NCBI GenBank assembly: GCA_937942965.1
Contig: CALDGN010000412.1
Location: 1 to 26,032, forward strand
Length of the DNA stretch: 26,032 nt
Source: an uncultured Acidimicrobiales bacterium
Lineage (GTDB): Bacteria > Actinomycetota > Acidimicrobiia > Acidimicrobiales > UBA10347
Direction: 5' to 3'
The position numbers and the translations under genes are program-made. Position 1 is the stretch's first letter, and each line of letters opens with the position of its first letter. Below, piece after piece: positions 1 through 8,121 of the stretch. The notes below the pieces were generated by a model. That model was not told the DNA's origin and searched no databases. It saw only the letters and a program-made list of their open reading frames with translations.

Positions 1-1003
1 GGTCGCTTGCGGTGATGTTGTAGTTGCCCGTGTCGAGTCCTTCGATGCGGTACTCGCCGGTCGCGGTCGTGTACGAGCATGCCTGGGTGCCGATGACGGG
101 CATCGTGGCGCAGACCTGGACACCGAAGATGGCGTCGCCAGTCGCTGCGTCAGTCACCGTGCCCGTGACGGTCGATGGGTCACCAGCGGTTGCTGCGGGC
201 GAAGTTGCGGGAGCCTCGGCGACCGGGGCCTCTTCGACAACAGCTGGCTTCAGCGCAGCAACAATCCCGGTCGTCATCGCGGGCGACTCGACGTCAACGA
301 TCTCGGTCGCCGATGCGTAGAGACCGGCGGGGTCACTGATCACGACCGTGTAGGTGCCCGATGCCAGACCTTCGAGCACGAAGGTGCCCAGGCCCGAGGT
401 GCGGACACACGTCGGCGCTTGATCCTCAGCGGCGGCGCACACATCGATGTCGTAGAGGCCGATGCCGGATCCGGCGTCGGTCACGTCGCCGGTCATCGAC
501 CCGAGGGATTCGACCATGTGGAGTTCGGCGCCGACGAGTTCAACATCGTCGAGGACCATGCCGGTTTCGTCGCTGGCTACGAGAACCTCGAGATCGATGG
601 GGACCGCACCTGCGTCAGTGGAGTCACCAGCCGTCGTGAAGGTGACGGTCACGAAGTCGTCTGCCTCGTCGAAGCCGTTCACGCTGAATCCTGCGAACCT
701 GACCTGGCCATCTTCGACGCCGCAGACGCCATAGAACGAAACTTCGCAGCTCGCCGCCACAACCGACGCTTCGTCGAACGTAAGGCCAGCGGTCAGGGCT
801 GCGATCTGAGATGTTCCCGGGTCGAGCGCGACGGTCACGGTGACCGTTCCGTCTTCGACATCGCTGGCTTCGACGGTCAACCGTGCGGCCTCGGTTGCTT
901 GTGCGTCGACCGAGTCCGGGCTTCCGAGAAGGCCGAACACTGCGATCGCCGTCAGCATTGCGGCGAACGCAAGCAGGAGGGGTCGGCGAACATGCGAGAT
1001 CAT
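1..1003 (-). CDS. Exported cohesin-like protein with carboxypeptidase-regulatory-like domains, 3' end off the window
   Basis: I translated this by hand from ATG at 1003; it stays open to base 2, giving 334 residues without a stop. Residues 1-35 form a signal peptide (basic start, hydrophobic core at about 9-27, Ala-Gln-Ala end). Residues 41-163 look like a cohesin-type beta-sandwich (alternating Val/Thr strands, LTFDEASV at 74-81, a C86/C94 pair, then a VTVTFTT strand). Two Ig-like carboxypeptidase-regulatory/Cna-B-like units follow, at about 168-224 and 278-334, each with a GxVTDAxxG start and an EGLxxGxYxV end. A Pro/Ala/Glu-rich linker separates them. It lies 59 bp downstream of the next cohesin-like gene on the same strand, so it is probably the last visible gene of a four-gene surface operon. 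No clear Shine-Dalgarno sequence precedes the start. A C-terminal anchor may lie beyond the edge. The family call for the first domain is inference. Confidence 0.75.
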   Translation of the reverse strand, partial: MISHVRRPLLLAFAAMLTAIAVFGLLGSPDSVDAQATEAARLTVEASDVEDGTVTVTVALDPGTSQIAALTAGLTFDEASVVAASCEVSFYGVCGVEDGQVRFAGFSVNGFDEADDFVTVTFTTAGDSTDAGAVPIDLEVLVASDETGMVLDDVELVGAELHMVESLGSMTGDVTDAGSGIGLYDIDVCAAAEDQAPTCVRTSGLGTFVLEGLASGTYTVVISDPAGLYASATEIVDVESPAMTTGIVAALKPAVVEEAPVAEAPATSPAATAGDPSTVTGTVTDAATGDAIFGVQVCATMPVIGTQACSYTTATGEYRIEGLDTGNYNITASD

Positions 1004-1062
1004 GTGTCCAGGGTACTCACTTCGGCCCGGCTCTGGCTGTAGGCAGAAGCCCCCGAAGGGTC

Positions 1063-1662
1063 TCACGCAGTGTGGGAGGTCGGCCGCGTAGTGCGCCGTT
1101 TCATCACGATTCCGCCCAGAAGGCCCAAGACGGCGATGGCGACGACCGGCAAGACCCACGAGCGGCTCGAACCTGTGTCGGTGGTTCCCGGTTCGGAGCC
1201 AGTCGCAAGCCCCAACGTTGACGTATCGCCGATCAAGTCGAGGCCGGCAAGGTCGGTGCCCCGTTCGAGCACAAAGTCGAACTCGGTTGGGGCACTGGTG
1301 AACGTGAGCTCGGCGATCACTGCAGGTGCTTCCCAGCCGGACAGATTGAACGCAGAAATGCGCACATCGCCATCGATCTGGGCACAGGCGCCAGAACCAG
1401 ACGACAGCACGCACTCGCCGCCCTCGAGCGGCGGCACACCACGAAGCTCGATCTGCAGCGTGCCGACAGTGGCGGAGATGTTGTCGATCGAGACCGTGAC
1501 GACGTCGCCGTCAACCTCGGCGATGAGTGAGTAGTCGCTGGCTTGGCGGGCGTCGACGGTCGGTGTTACGAACAGGCTGGCGGCGCCAAGGCACACGAGC
1601 AGCACGATCATGCCTCGCCATCGCAGGCAGGCTCGACGTGGGTGAAGCAAGGATCGGTCCAT
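1063..1662 (-). CDS. Small membrane-anchored cohesin-like protein
   Basis: A 199-residue exported protein. A basic N-region (several Arg at 9-16) precedes a hydrophobic signal segment at about 18-34. Residues 44-145 make one beta-rich domain with a C84/C93 pair, the strand AVIAELTFTS at 114-123, and an overall plan matching the domains in the two flanking genes. A Gly/Thr/Ser linker follows. One hydrophobic helix at about 169-187 is followed by Lys-Arg-Arg, the expected topology for a C-terminal membrane anchor. The linker contains TDTGSS but no LAXTG motif, so I do not call it a sortase substrate. The start at 1662 lies only 7 bases after the stop of the upstream gene, supporting co-transcription; Met18 (1611) is an alternative start. 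Domain family is by analogy with cohesins; exact function unknown. Confidence 0.75.
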   Translation of the reverse strand: MDRSLLHPRRACLRWRGMIVLLVCLGAASLFVTPTVDARQASDYSLIAEVDGDVVTVSIDNISATVGTLQIELRGVPPLEGGECVLSSGSGACAQIDGDVRISAFNLSGWEAPAVIAELTFTSAPTEFDFVLERGTDLAGLDLIGDTSTLGLATGSEPGTTDTGSSRSWVLPVVAIAVLGLLGGIVMKRRTTRPTSHTA

Positions 1663-1669
1663 GAACCGA

Positions 1670-3592
1670 TCAGTCGTCCTGTGACTCCCGGCGGGAAGCC
1701 ACCATCAGGACACCACCAATGCTCAGGAGCAGCACGGAGAGCGTTGCCAACAATGGTGTGGCCGCACCCGTGCGGGCGAGACCGACACCGCTCTGGCTAC
1801 CAGAGGCAGCACCGGAGTCAGCTGTTGCGCCGCTGCCGGACGTGCCTGCAGTGCCGCTGTTGGCATTGGCGTTGGCACCTGCATCGCTGCCGGCACCGTT
1901 GTCTTGGCTGTCGGTTCCGCCGCCAGTACCGAGCTCGCTCGGCTGGACGTCGGGGACGACGAAGGCGGCTTCGTTACCAGAGAGCGACAGCGTGTCTGGA
2001 GCGTTGCTGAACGGACCAGGATCCGGAAGCGCTGGCGGAACGGTCGGTGCGGCCGTCGGCAAGACCACCGCAGTTGCGGTTGGTGCAACGGTCGCGACAG
2101 GAGTCGGTGTCGCCGTGGCGGTCGGGACTGCGGTCGCCGTCGCTACTGCGGTTGGCGTTGCGGTGGCCACAGGGTCAGGTGTCGACGTTGCAGTCGGCGT
2201 CGGCGTCGCAGTCGCCGGAAGCGGCGTTGCGGTCGGCGGCACCGGCGTTGCCGTTGCAGGAACAGGCGTTGCCGTCGGCGGAACTGGTGTGGAGGTCGCA
2301 CCAGGCGTCGGCGTTGCCGTCGGCGGAACTGGTGTGGAGGTCGCACCAGGCGTCGGCGTCGCGGTCGGCGGGACCGGCGTTGCGGTCGGCGGGACGGGTG
2401 TCGCCGTCGGCGGAATTGGCGTTGCGGTCGGCGGGACCGGCGTTGCGGTCGGCGGGACGGGTGTCGCCGTCGGCGGAATTGGCGTTGCGGTCGGGGTCGG
2501 CGGAATTGGCGTCGGCGTCGAGGTCGGACCAGGAGTTGGGGTCGCCGTCGGAGGCATCGGCGTCGGGGTCAACGTCGGCGTAGGCGTCGGTGGAACCGGG
2601 GTGGGCGTTGCGGTCGCTGTCGGTGTTGGCGTCGCGGTCGGCGGGACTGGCGTCGCCGTCGCGGTTGGGGTCGGCGTCGGTGGAACCGGCGTCGGGGTGG
2701 CCGTTGCCGTCGGAGTTGGCGTCGCGGTCGGTGGAATCGGCGTGGCCGTCGGCGTCAAGGTTGGGGTCGGCGTCGGGGTTGGAGTCGGAGGAATCGGCGT
2801 GGCCGTCGGCGTCGGCGTCGGCGGAACCGGGGTGGCGGTCGGCGTTGGGGTAGGGGTCGATGTTGCCGTCGGCGTCGGCGTCGCCGTTGGAGGAATCGGC
2901 GTGGCCGTCGGCGTCGGCGTCGGGGTTGGAGTCGACGTTGGTGTCGGTGTCGGTGTCGGCGTTGGTGCAGCGATCTGGATGGACCCGTTGTCCACCTGGA
3001 ATGGCACCGGCAGGCCGCTCAGATCCGTGATCGCATCGACCGTGATCGTCAGCGGCGTGCTGGCGATTTCAACACCCAGCGCGTCGAGCGGGATCTGGAG
3101 GATGGCCTGCTCGACATTCCAGCCAGGGTCGTTGAAGTTGAAGAGCGCACTCTGCACGAAGTTGCTCGGATCGGTTGGCCCGCATGAACCAACACCGGAC
3201 AGGATTGCGCAGTTCGGCTGATTCGCGCCGTTGACCTCGGGGGCCAAGATTGCGTCGTCGAAGGTGACGGTCAGTGACAACGCACCGACCTTGACCGGAT
3301 TGCCGTCAGCATCGGTTCCGGGCGAAATGGTGACTTCGACCAGCTGCTGGCCATTGGCGTCTTGCAGCAAGTAGTCGGGAATCGAGATAACCGTCGGGAG
3401 GTTTGCCTGCGCTTGCGCCGACGGCAATGCGATCGCGATGCTCCCAACCAACATGCCGAGCATGATCGAGAGCCATGCGGTAAGACGCATCATGCGTCGT
3501 CGTTGTTCGTGGGTGCGCACGAAGGAACCAAACCTTTGCTGTGCAGAGCGTGAGCGCAACCACTGAGGGTACACGACACCGTTGCCTCGCAC
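1670..3592 (-). CDS. Pro/Thr-rich cell-wall-anchored protein with cohesin-like head and LARTG sorting signal
   Basis: The GTG at 3592 gives 640 residues. Better starts may be GTG 3520 (AAAGG about 12 bases upstream) or the tandem ATGs at 3493/3490, because the signal peptide core begins near residue 37 and ends at PSAQAQA near 57-63. Residues 64-208 form a cohesin-like beta domain with LTVTFDDAIL at 107-116 and a C128/C137 pair. About 310 residues of Thr-Pro repeats (TPTPTPTATPIPP type) follow and act as an extended stalk. Next come PDPGPFSNAP, a Gly/Ser/Asn linker and LARTG at 605-609. A hydrophobic helix and SRRESQDD end the protein. LAXTG is the motif known for class E sortases of high-GC actinobacteria. 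It sits 31 bp after the dockerin gene and 7 bp before the next cohesin-like gene. Confidence 0.85.
   Translation of the reverse strand: MRGNGVVYPQWLRSRSAQQRFGSFVRTHEQRRRMMRLTAWLSIMLGMLVGSIAIALPSAQAQANLPTVISIPDYLLQDANGQQLVEVTISPGTDADGNPVKVGALSLTVTFDDAILAPEVNGANQPNCAILSGVGSCGPTDPSNFVQSALFNFNDPGWNVEQAILQIPLDALGVEIASTPLTITVDAITDLSGLPVPFQVDNGSIQIAAPTPTPTPTPTSTPTPTPTPTATPIPPTATPTPTATSTPTPTPTATPVPPTPTPTATPIPPTPTPTPTPTLTPTATPIPPTATPTPTATATPTPVPPTPTPTATATPVPPTATPTPTATATPTPVPPTPTPTLTPTPMPPTATPTPGPTSTPTPIPPTPTATPIPPTATPVPPTATPVPPTATPIPPTATPVPPTATPVPPTATPTPGATSTPVPPTATPTPGATSTPVPPTATPVPATATPVPPTATPLPATATPTPTATSTPDPVATATPTAVATATAVPTATATPTPVATVAPTATAVVLPTAAPTVPPALPDPGPFSNAPDTLSLSGNEAAFVVPDVQPSELGTGGGTDSQDNGAGSDAGANANANSGTAGTSGSGATADSGAASGSQSGVGLARTGAATPLLATLSVLLLSIGGVLMVASRRESQDD
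2030..2965. repeat. Low-complexity Thr-Pro coding repeat with nested 45-bp and 63-bp tandem duplications
   Basis: This block encodes the stalk of the wall-anchored protein on the minus strand. Most of it is built from variants of a six-base GTCGGC/GTTGCC unit. Within it, a 45-bp unit is present twice in direct tandem (2268-2312 and 2313-2357), encoding TPGATSTPVPPTATP. A 63-bp unit follows immediately as two copies (2358-2420 and 2421-2483) differing at one base, encoding a 21-residue PVPPTATP-type block. Near-identity at the DNA level suggests recent duplication, and length may differ between strains. Confidence 0.9.
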
Positions 3593-3623
3593 ACGAATCG
3601 CGCCGGGGCCAAACTGCCCAAAT

Positions 3624-6059
3624 TTAGGGGCAGAACGGGGTTGGTAGGCCTACTTCGCAGCGGGTGATGAGTAGTGCATCGATCACGTTGAGTGTGCCGT
3701 CGCGGTTGAAATCACCTGCAACAGCAGCAACTTCGTGCCCAGGACCACCACCATCGAGGAGGCATGGACCGGTATCTGAGCGGTTGCCGACCTCGAATTG
3801 CGCGATCAGAAGTGCGTCGACCACGTCGGCCTTGAGGTCGCAGTTCACGTCACCCGTGCCCGCGCCGAAGCCGGCCGAGTTGCGCAGCGGCGTCAAATCT
3901 TGGGGCTGGGTGATGAGCTGAGCCGGGTTCGCTGGATCAGCAAACACGCACACGTTGGGCTGGCCAACCGTGCTCGTCGAGCCATTGTCCTTGTAGTCCT
4001 CTGTTGGGCTGACGACATCACCTTGGGCGAGGCTGCGGCACAGGTTCATGACCTCGCCACCACTCACGCCACCGGCGACAGCGTCCCAGGCGTCGGACTC
4101 GCCAGACAGCGGCGTAACGAGGTCGCCGGCCGCATTGCGAATAAGAACCGTCTGGTCACGGCGGGTCGAGTTGAACGTGCCGTCAAAGGCAGGCGCCGTA
4201 AAGAACGTGCCAACACCCTGGTTGTCGACCTGCAGGTTGATCGACCAGTCGTTGACTGCGTCGAAGCTCAAATCGTCTCCGCCGAGCTCCTCGGCGATCG
4301 TGATGATCGTGCCTGCGGGCACTCGCGCGAGTTCGGATCGGTTGGCGAAGGTGAGGAACGCCTGCTCGCGGAGCAGATCGGTGTCGCCGTCTCGCTGGCG
4401 GAACTCGATCGTGTAGCCGCGGAGGTCAAGGTTGTCTTCGACCACGAGGAATTCGAACCAGTCACCGCCATTGCCGACGACCGAGCCGTTGTTCAGCTCG
4501 CCCGTGGCGGGAACGGCGTTGTATTCGTTCAGCACGATCGGCGACGACGAACCAACTGGCGCGCCGACCGAGGTCCAAGTGATGTCTTGGAAGTTCGAAT
4601 CGCCATCGTTGTCCGAGACGGTGATCCGAGTCACGATCTGGCCCGAGAAGTCGGCCGTACCGGTCATCGCGCCGGTTGAAGCATCGAGCAGAACGCCGGC
4701 CGGGAGCGGCGAGACCGAATAGGTCAGCGCATCGCCGTCAGGGTCGAAGGCATCGATCTGCAGGTCGACCACTTCGCCCGGGTTGTAGATGCGGTCACGG
4801 AACAGACGCAGGATCGGAGGTGCCGACGTAAGCGGGCCGGTGTCGTTGGAGGCGCCGGGGGTCGGTGACGCCAGATAGGTGGCTTCGCCCTCGTTGTTCA
4901 CCAAGCCGAAGGAATTGTCTGTGAACTGGTCTGTCCACTGGATCTCGTTGGCCAGCACGCCATCGCTCGTGACGAGACGAACCGAATCGCCGCCGCTGCC
5001 GAGCTTGAAGTTCGTCTGCAACGGCGACGTTGTGGGGTCGTCGCCATCGTTGGCCGCCAAGATCAGGTAGCCGCCAGCGGGAACGAAGGTGCCGGCGGGA
5101 ATCGTCCATGAGGCGCCGCTGTCGGAGATCGTCCAGCCACCGATGTCTTGGGCATCGTCAGGATCGCTATTGCGCAGCTCGATCCAGTCAGGCGTTTCAG
5201 GGTCGGGATCACCGTCGAGTTCGACCTCGTAGGAACCGTCGTTGGATGCCATCGTCTCATTGATGAACACCTTGGCCGGCGGAAGCGCAGCTTCGTCGAT
5301 GACCAACTCGAACACGTGGTCGAGCTGCGAGTCACCACTACCGCCGGCACTGTTGTTCCAGGTCGTGATCGCCCAGGTATTGACCCCGTCGACGAGCAGA
5401 TCCACGGGAATCTCGGGCGGTTGCGCGCTGCCATACGGGCTCGCCGAGCAGGCCTCGTCGGGGAGCTCGCAGGTGTTGAACATGTCCGGGTCGGGGATGT
5501 TCACGTAGTCGTCTACGGATTCGCCTTCGGCCCCGCCCCAGGGCACGTTGACGTTGAACGGGATGTCCGTACCGAGTGGGTGGGCCACGTAGTCGGGGTC
5601 GAGATTGCCACGGATCGAGCGGTAGACCTCGGTGCCGTTGAGATACATCACGGCGGTGTCGTCGTAGAACATACGAACCCGGATGCCGACGATCTGGAAC
5701 GGCTCGACACCGATCTCATCGAGGTCGAAATCTTTGCGGAAGTGGTTCGCGTTGTTCGATCCGACGACTTCATCCCAGCGCAGTGTCTGGGTGCCCCAAC
5801 CTGAGTCGTCCAGCGCCGGATCAGCGGCGGAGGCCGACCCGAGGTCGGCGGCCGCATTGCTCTGCTGGTACCGCCATTCCTTGGGGTTGGGGACAATCCC
5901 GCTATCCAAACCCCAGACTTCGAGGGTTTGGAGGTTCGGATCTTGTGCCTGAGCTGAAGGAGCGGCAGGTGCAAGCGCGAACAGCGAAGCCAACAGCACG
6001 GCCACCAAGACCACGCGGAAGGCTCGCATTGCGGCGAGGAAACGGAGTGAGGCAGACAT
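3624..6059 (-). CDS. Exported lamin-tail-domain protein with C-terminal dockerin-like domain
   Basis: The frame is open up to 6476, but I chose ATG 6059 because it gives a proper signal peptide (basic residues at 11-14, hydrophobic core 15-31, PSAQAQ near 34-39). The longer form would overlap a real gene on the other strand. The product is 811 residues. Residues 58-255 look like a galactose-binding-type sandwich. Residues 262-406 match a lamin tail domain (FINETMASND, DWIELRN, GGWTISD, AGGYLILAAN). Residues 414-497 resemble an Ig/cadherin-like domain (DPDGDALTYSV). Residues 506 to about 725 look like a second, divergent lamin tail domain. Residues 737-811 carry two dockerin-type calcium loops, GDVNCDLKADVVDALLI and GDFNRDGTLNVIDALLI, separated by a linker. 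It heads a run with three cohesin-like genes, its likely partners. No enzymatic domain is evident. Confidence 0.85.
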   Translation of the reverse strand: MSASLRFLAAMRAFRVVLVAVLLASLFALAPAAPSAQAQDPNLQTLEVWGLDSGIVPNPKEWRYQQSNAAADLGSASAADPALDDSGWGTQTLRWDEVVGSNNANHFRKDFDLDEIGVEPFQIVGIRVRMFYDDTAVMYLNGTEVYRSIRGNLDPDYVAHPLGTDIPFNVNVPWGGAEGESVDDYVNIPDPDMFNTCELPDEACSASPYGSAQPPEIPVDLLVDGVNTWAITTWNNSAGGSGDSQLDHVFELVIDEAALPPAKVFINETMASNDGSYEVELDGDPDPETPDWIELRNSDPDDAQDIGGWTISDSGASWTIPAGTFVPAGGYLILAANDGDDPTTSPLQTNFKLGSGGDSVRLVTSDGVLANEIQWTDQFTDNSFGLVNNEGEATYLASPTPGASNDTGPLTSAPPILRLFRDRIYNPGEVVDLQIDAFDPDGDALTYSVSPLPAGVLLDASTGAMTGTADFSGQIVTRITVSDNDGDSNFQDITWTSVGAPVGSSSPIVLNEYNAVPATGELNNGSVVGNGGDWFEFLVVEDNLDLRGYTIEFRQRDGDTDLLREQAFLTFANRSELARVPAGTIITIAEELGGDDLSFDAVNDWSINLQVDNQGVGTFFTAPAFDGTFNSTRRDQTVLIRNAAGDLVTPLSGESDAWDAVAGGVSGGEVMNLCRSLAQGDVVSPTEDYKDNGSTSTVGQPNVCVFADPANPAQLITQPQDLTPLRNSAGFGAGTGDVNCDLKADVVDALLIAQFEVGNRSDTGPCLLDGGGPGHEVAAVAGDFNRDGTLNVIDALLITRCEVGLPTPFCP

Positions 6060-6107
6060 GAGAGTGGGCCGTTGAACGGCTACCCCAATGGTACTTGAGA
6101 CCCAGGT

Positions 6108-6542
6108 ATGAGCGTTATGAGCAGAACTTCCCAGCTGAATCGAGCGCCGAGATACCCTCGGGTCGTGCGATATCTGTCCGAGGAATGGCTTTCTGCTGCG
6201 GATCAAGCGGTGCGCGACGCGTCGCCAGCCCCGAGTGGAGCGCTCGTGATTGACCAGCACGTCGACGACGAAGGCACCCCAAAGTGTTGGCGTACGACAC
6301 TTGGGCCGCAAAGCCGGATCGAACGAATCTCGCCAGAAAGCTCGGGCGCGGACGCAGTCTTTCGGCAGTCGTTCGCCACGGCTCGGGCCGTCGCCGAAGG
6401 ATCGAGCGACGCGCACCAGGCGTTCTTGCTGGGCGATATCCGGTTCGAAGGTTCGATCGATGCGCTCATCACGCACCGCGAATCGTTCGAGTGGCTTGAG
6501 CAGACGCTTGCGCCGGTGATGGCCGCAACCAGCTGGGACTAG
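6108..6542 (+). CDS. SCP2 sterol-binding-like small protein
   Basis: A 144-residue cytoplasmic protein. The core begins at VRYLSEEWLSAAD and contains a phase of Asp/Val-rich strands, then AVFRQSFATARAVAEGSSDAHQAFLLGDIRFEGSIDALI. That pattern matches the short SCP2-type proteins common in actinobacteria (a lipid-binding fold; the ligand is usually unknown). ATG 6108 is used, but ATG 6117 or the GTG just before VRYLSEEW are possible because the first ~20 residues look unconserved. It is divergent from the dockerin gene, with 48 bp between the starts, and convergent with ggt, with four bases between the stops. Family call is from motif resemblance only. Confidence 0.75.
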   Translation: MSVMSRTSQLNRAPRYPRVVRYLSEEWLSAADQAVRDASPAPSGALVIDQHVDDEGTPKCWRTTLGPQSRIERISPESSGADAVFRQSFATARAVAEGSSDAHQAFLLGDIRFEGSIDALITHRESFEWLEQTLAPVMAATSWD

Positions 6543-6546
6543 CCAG

Positions 6547-8121
6547 CTAGCGGCCGACCGCGGCCGAGGCGAACGCTCGAGGATCCGCGGCGCCAGCCAA
6601 GCTGCCGCTCGGTGTGACCTCGATCAGGTGCGCGTGGCCGAAGCCAGACATCTCCGCGACGGTGGCCATCTCGACGTTGTGGCCCCGTTCACGAAGCGCG
6701 GCTTCCCAGGCATCGGCGTGCGGTTCGAGCCGCACGCGGACCTGACCAGCGGCGGACCAGGTGTCGAAGCCGGTCTTCGGATCAGGTGAGGCCAGCGCGA
6801 ATCTTGGTGCACTGAGAATCGTTCCGGCACGCTCACCGGCGTGGAGCATGCGGGCCATCATCTGGAGCACAACCTGAGGCTGAGCGTCGCCGCCCATGGT
6901 GCCGAGCACCGATCGAAGGCTGCCGTCGTTGTTCGTGATGAGGGCTGGCGAGAGCGTGTGGGGCGGTCGTCGGCCGGGGCCGTACTCGGCCGGGTGGCCG
7001 TCGATCAGGTTGAAGCCAATGCCACGGTTGTGCAGGAAAATGCCGGTGTCGCCGACCATCACATGGCAGCCGAAGCCAGCCGCGTTGGACTGAATCAGCG
7101 AGACGCCCATGCCGTCTTTGTCGACGACGCACATGTACATCGTGCCGCCGCCCGCATAGCTGTCGCCCCAGTCGACAGCCCGGTCGGGCTGGATGCGGGC
7201 ACGGCGCTCGGCCAGCATCGCAGGATCGAGAAGCGCAGCGGGATCGGCGTGCTCGTGCAGCACGTCAGGGCGGTCAAAGCCAGCAGCCCGGGACGCTTCG
7301 ATCAAGTAGTGAGCGAACAGCGGGTCGCTCGGATCGCTCGGCAGGTCGAGTCCTGCCGCGATGCCGGCACTGGCGAGGCTCAGGTAACCCTGTGAGTTCG
7401 GCGGTGCCGTCCACAGACCATGGCCCCAGGCATCGAGGCGTACGGCCGGCACCCAGTCGGCCTGGTTCTGGGCCAGATCGTCGGCGGTGTACTCGCCGTT
7501 GCCGGTGGCGATCAGCGCTTCGCCGAACTCGCCGCCGTACCAACCGTCGCGGCCTTGAGCCGCGAGCGCCCGAAGGTTGCGGGCGACGCGGGGCCGCTGC
7601 ACGAGATCACCCGTCGTCACCCCAGCCAGCTGGGTGTTGCCCGCGACGTCGGCAACGTTCGCCGACGAAGCAGCAAGCTGCGAAGACGCTGCGAACCCGT
7701 TCTCGGCCAGATCGATCGCCGCGTCGAGCAACGAGGCGAACTCGAGCCGACCGTGACGTTCGTGCAACGCAAGCCAGCCGTCTACGACGCCTGGCACCGG
7801 CGCTGAACCGACTTCGCCGCGATGCGGCATCGAGTTGTGGCCCGCGGCGCGCAGCCGATCGGGATCCGCGCCGCTACCGGCGCGACCCGATGCGTTGAGA
7901 CACGTGACGTCGTCGTCGACGTGGACAAGTGCCCACAAGTCGCCGCCGAGGCCGCACATGTGCTGCGACGTGATCGTCAGCACCGCGTTGGCGGCGATCG
8001 CCGCGTCGACCGCGCTTCCGCCGCGCTCAAGCGCGCGAAGGCCCGCAGTCGACGCAAGGTGGTCGACTGAGCAGACCATCGCCTCGGCCGCCCAGACGGT
8101 CGAGGTCGATGGAAGCCGCAT
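6547..8121 (-). CDS. ggt: Gamma-glutamyltransferase family protein
   Basis: At 524 residues this has the length and plan of the gamma-glutamyltransferase family, N-terminal nucleophile hydrolases that cut themselves and then transfer or hydrolyse gamma-glutamyl groups. The N-terminal part shows ALERGGSAVDAAIAAN (31-46) and the MCGLGGDLWALV segment. The likely processing site and nucleophile is Thr327 in GGGTMYMCVVDKDGMGVSLIQS, followed by the small-subunit motif LGTMGGDAQPQ near 406-415, which would form the oxyanion site. There is no signal peptide, so it should act in the cytoplasm, unlike the classic periplasmic or secreted enzymes; cephalosporin-acylase-like members are an alternative. 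Its ATG overlaps the mdh stop by one base (TGATG), implying translational coupling to mdh. Confidence 0.88.
   Translation of the reverse strand: MRLPSTSTVWAAEAMVCSVDHLASTAGLRALERGGSAVDAAIAANAVLTITSQHMCGLGGDLWALVHVDDDVTCLNASGRAGSGADPDRLRAAGHNSMPHRGEVGSAPVPGVVDGWLALHERHGRLEFASLLDAAIDLAENGFAASSQLAASSANVADVAGNTQLAGVTTGDLVQRPRVARNLRALAAQGRDGWYGGEFGEALIATGNGEYTADDLAQNQADWVPAVRLDAWGHGLWTAPPNSQGYLSLASAGIAAGLDLPSDPSDPLFAHYLIEASRAAGFDRPDVLHEHADPAALLDPAMLAERRARIQPDRAVDWGDSYAGGGTMYMCVVDKDGMGVSLIQSNAAGFGCHVMVGDTGIFLHNRGIGFNLIDGHPAEYGPGRRPPHTLSPALITNNDGSLRSVLGTMGGDAQPQVVLQMMARMLHAGERAGTILSAPRFALASPDPKTGFDTWSAAGQVRVRLEPHADAWEAALRERGHNVEMATVAEMSGFGHAHLIEVTPSGSLAGAADPRAFASAAVGR

Noticed and set aside
1719..3221. 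A 500-residue plus-strand frame rich in GVAVGGTG-type repeats, and a 427-residue Arg-rich frame
   Set aside because: Both mirror the Thr-Pro repeat on the minus strand. The minus frame has a signal peptide, cohesin-like head and LARTG anchor.
6060..6476. N-terminal extension of the dockerin protein up to 6476
   Set aside because: It lies antisense to the SCP2-like gene and would bury the signal peptide at residue 150.
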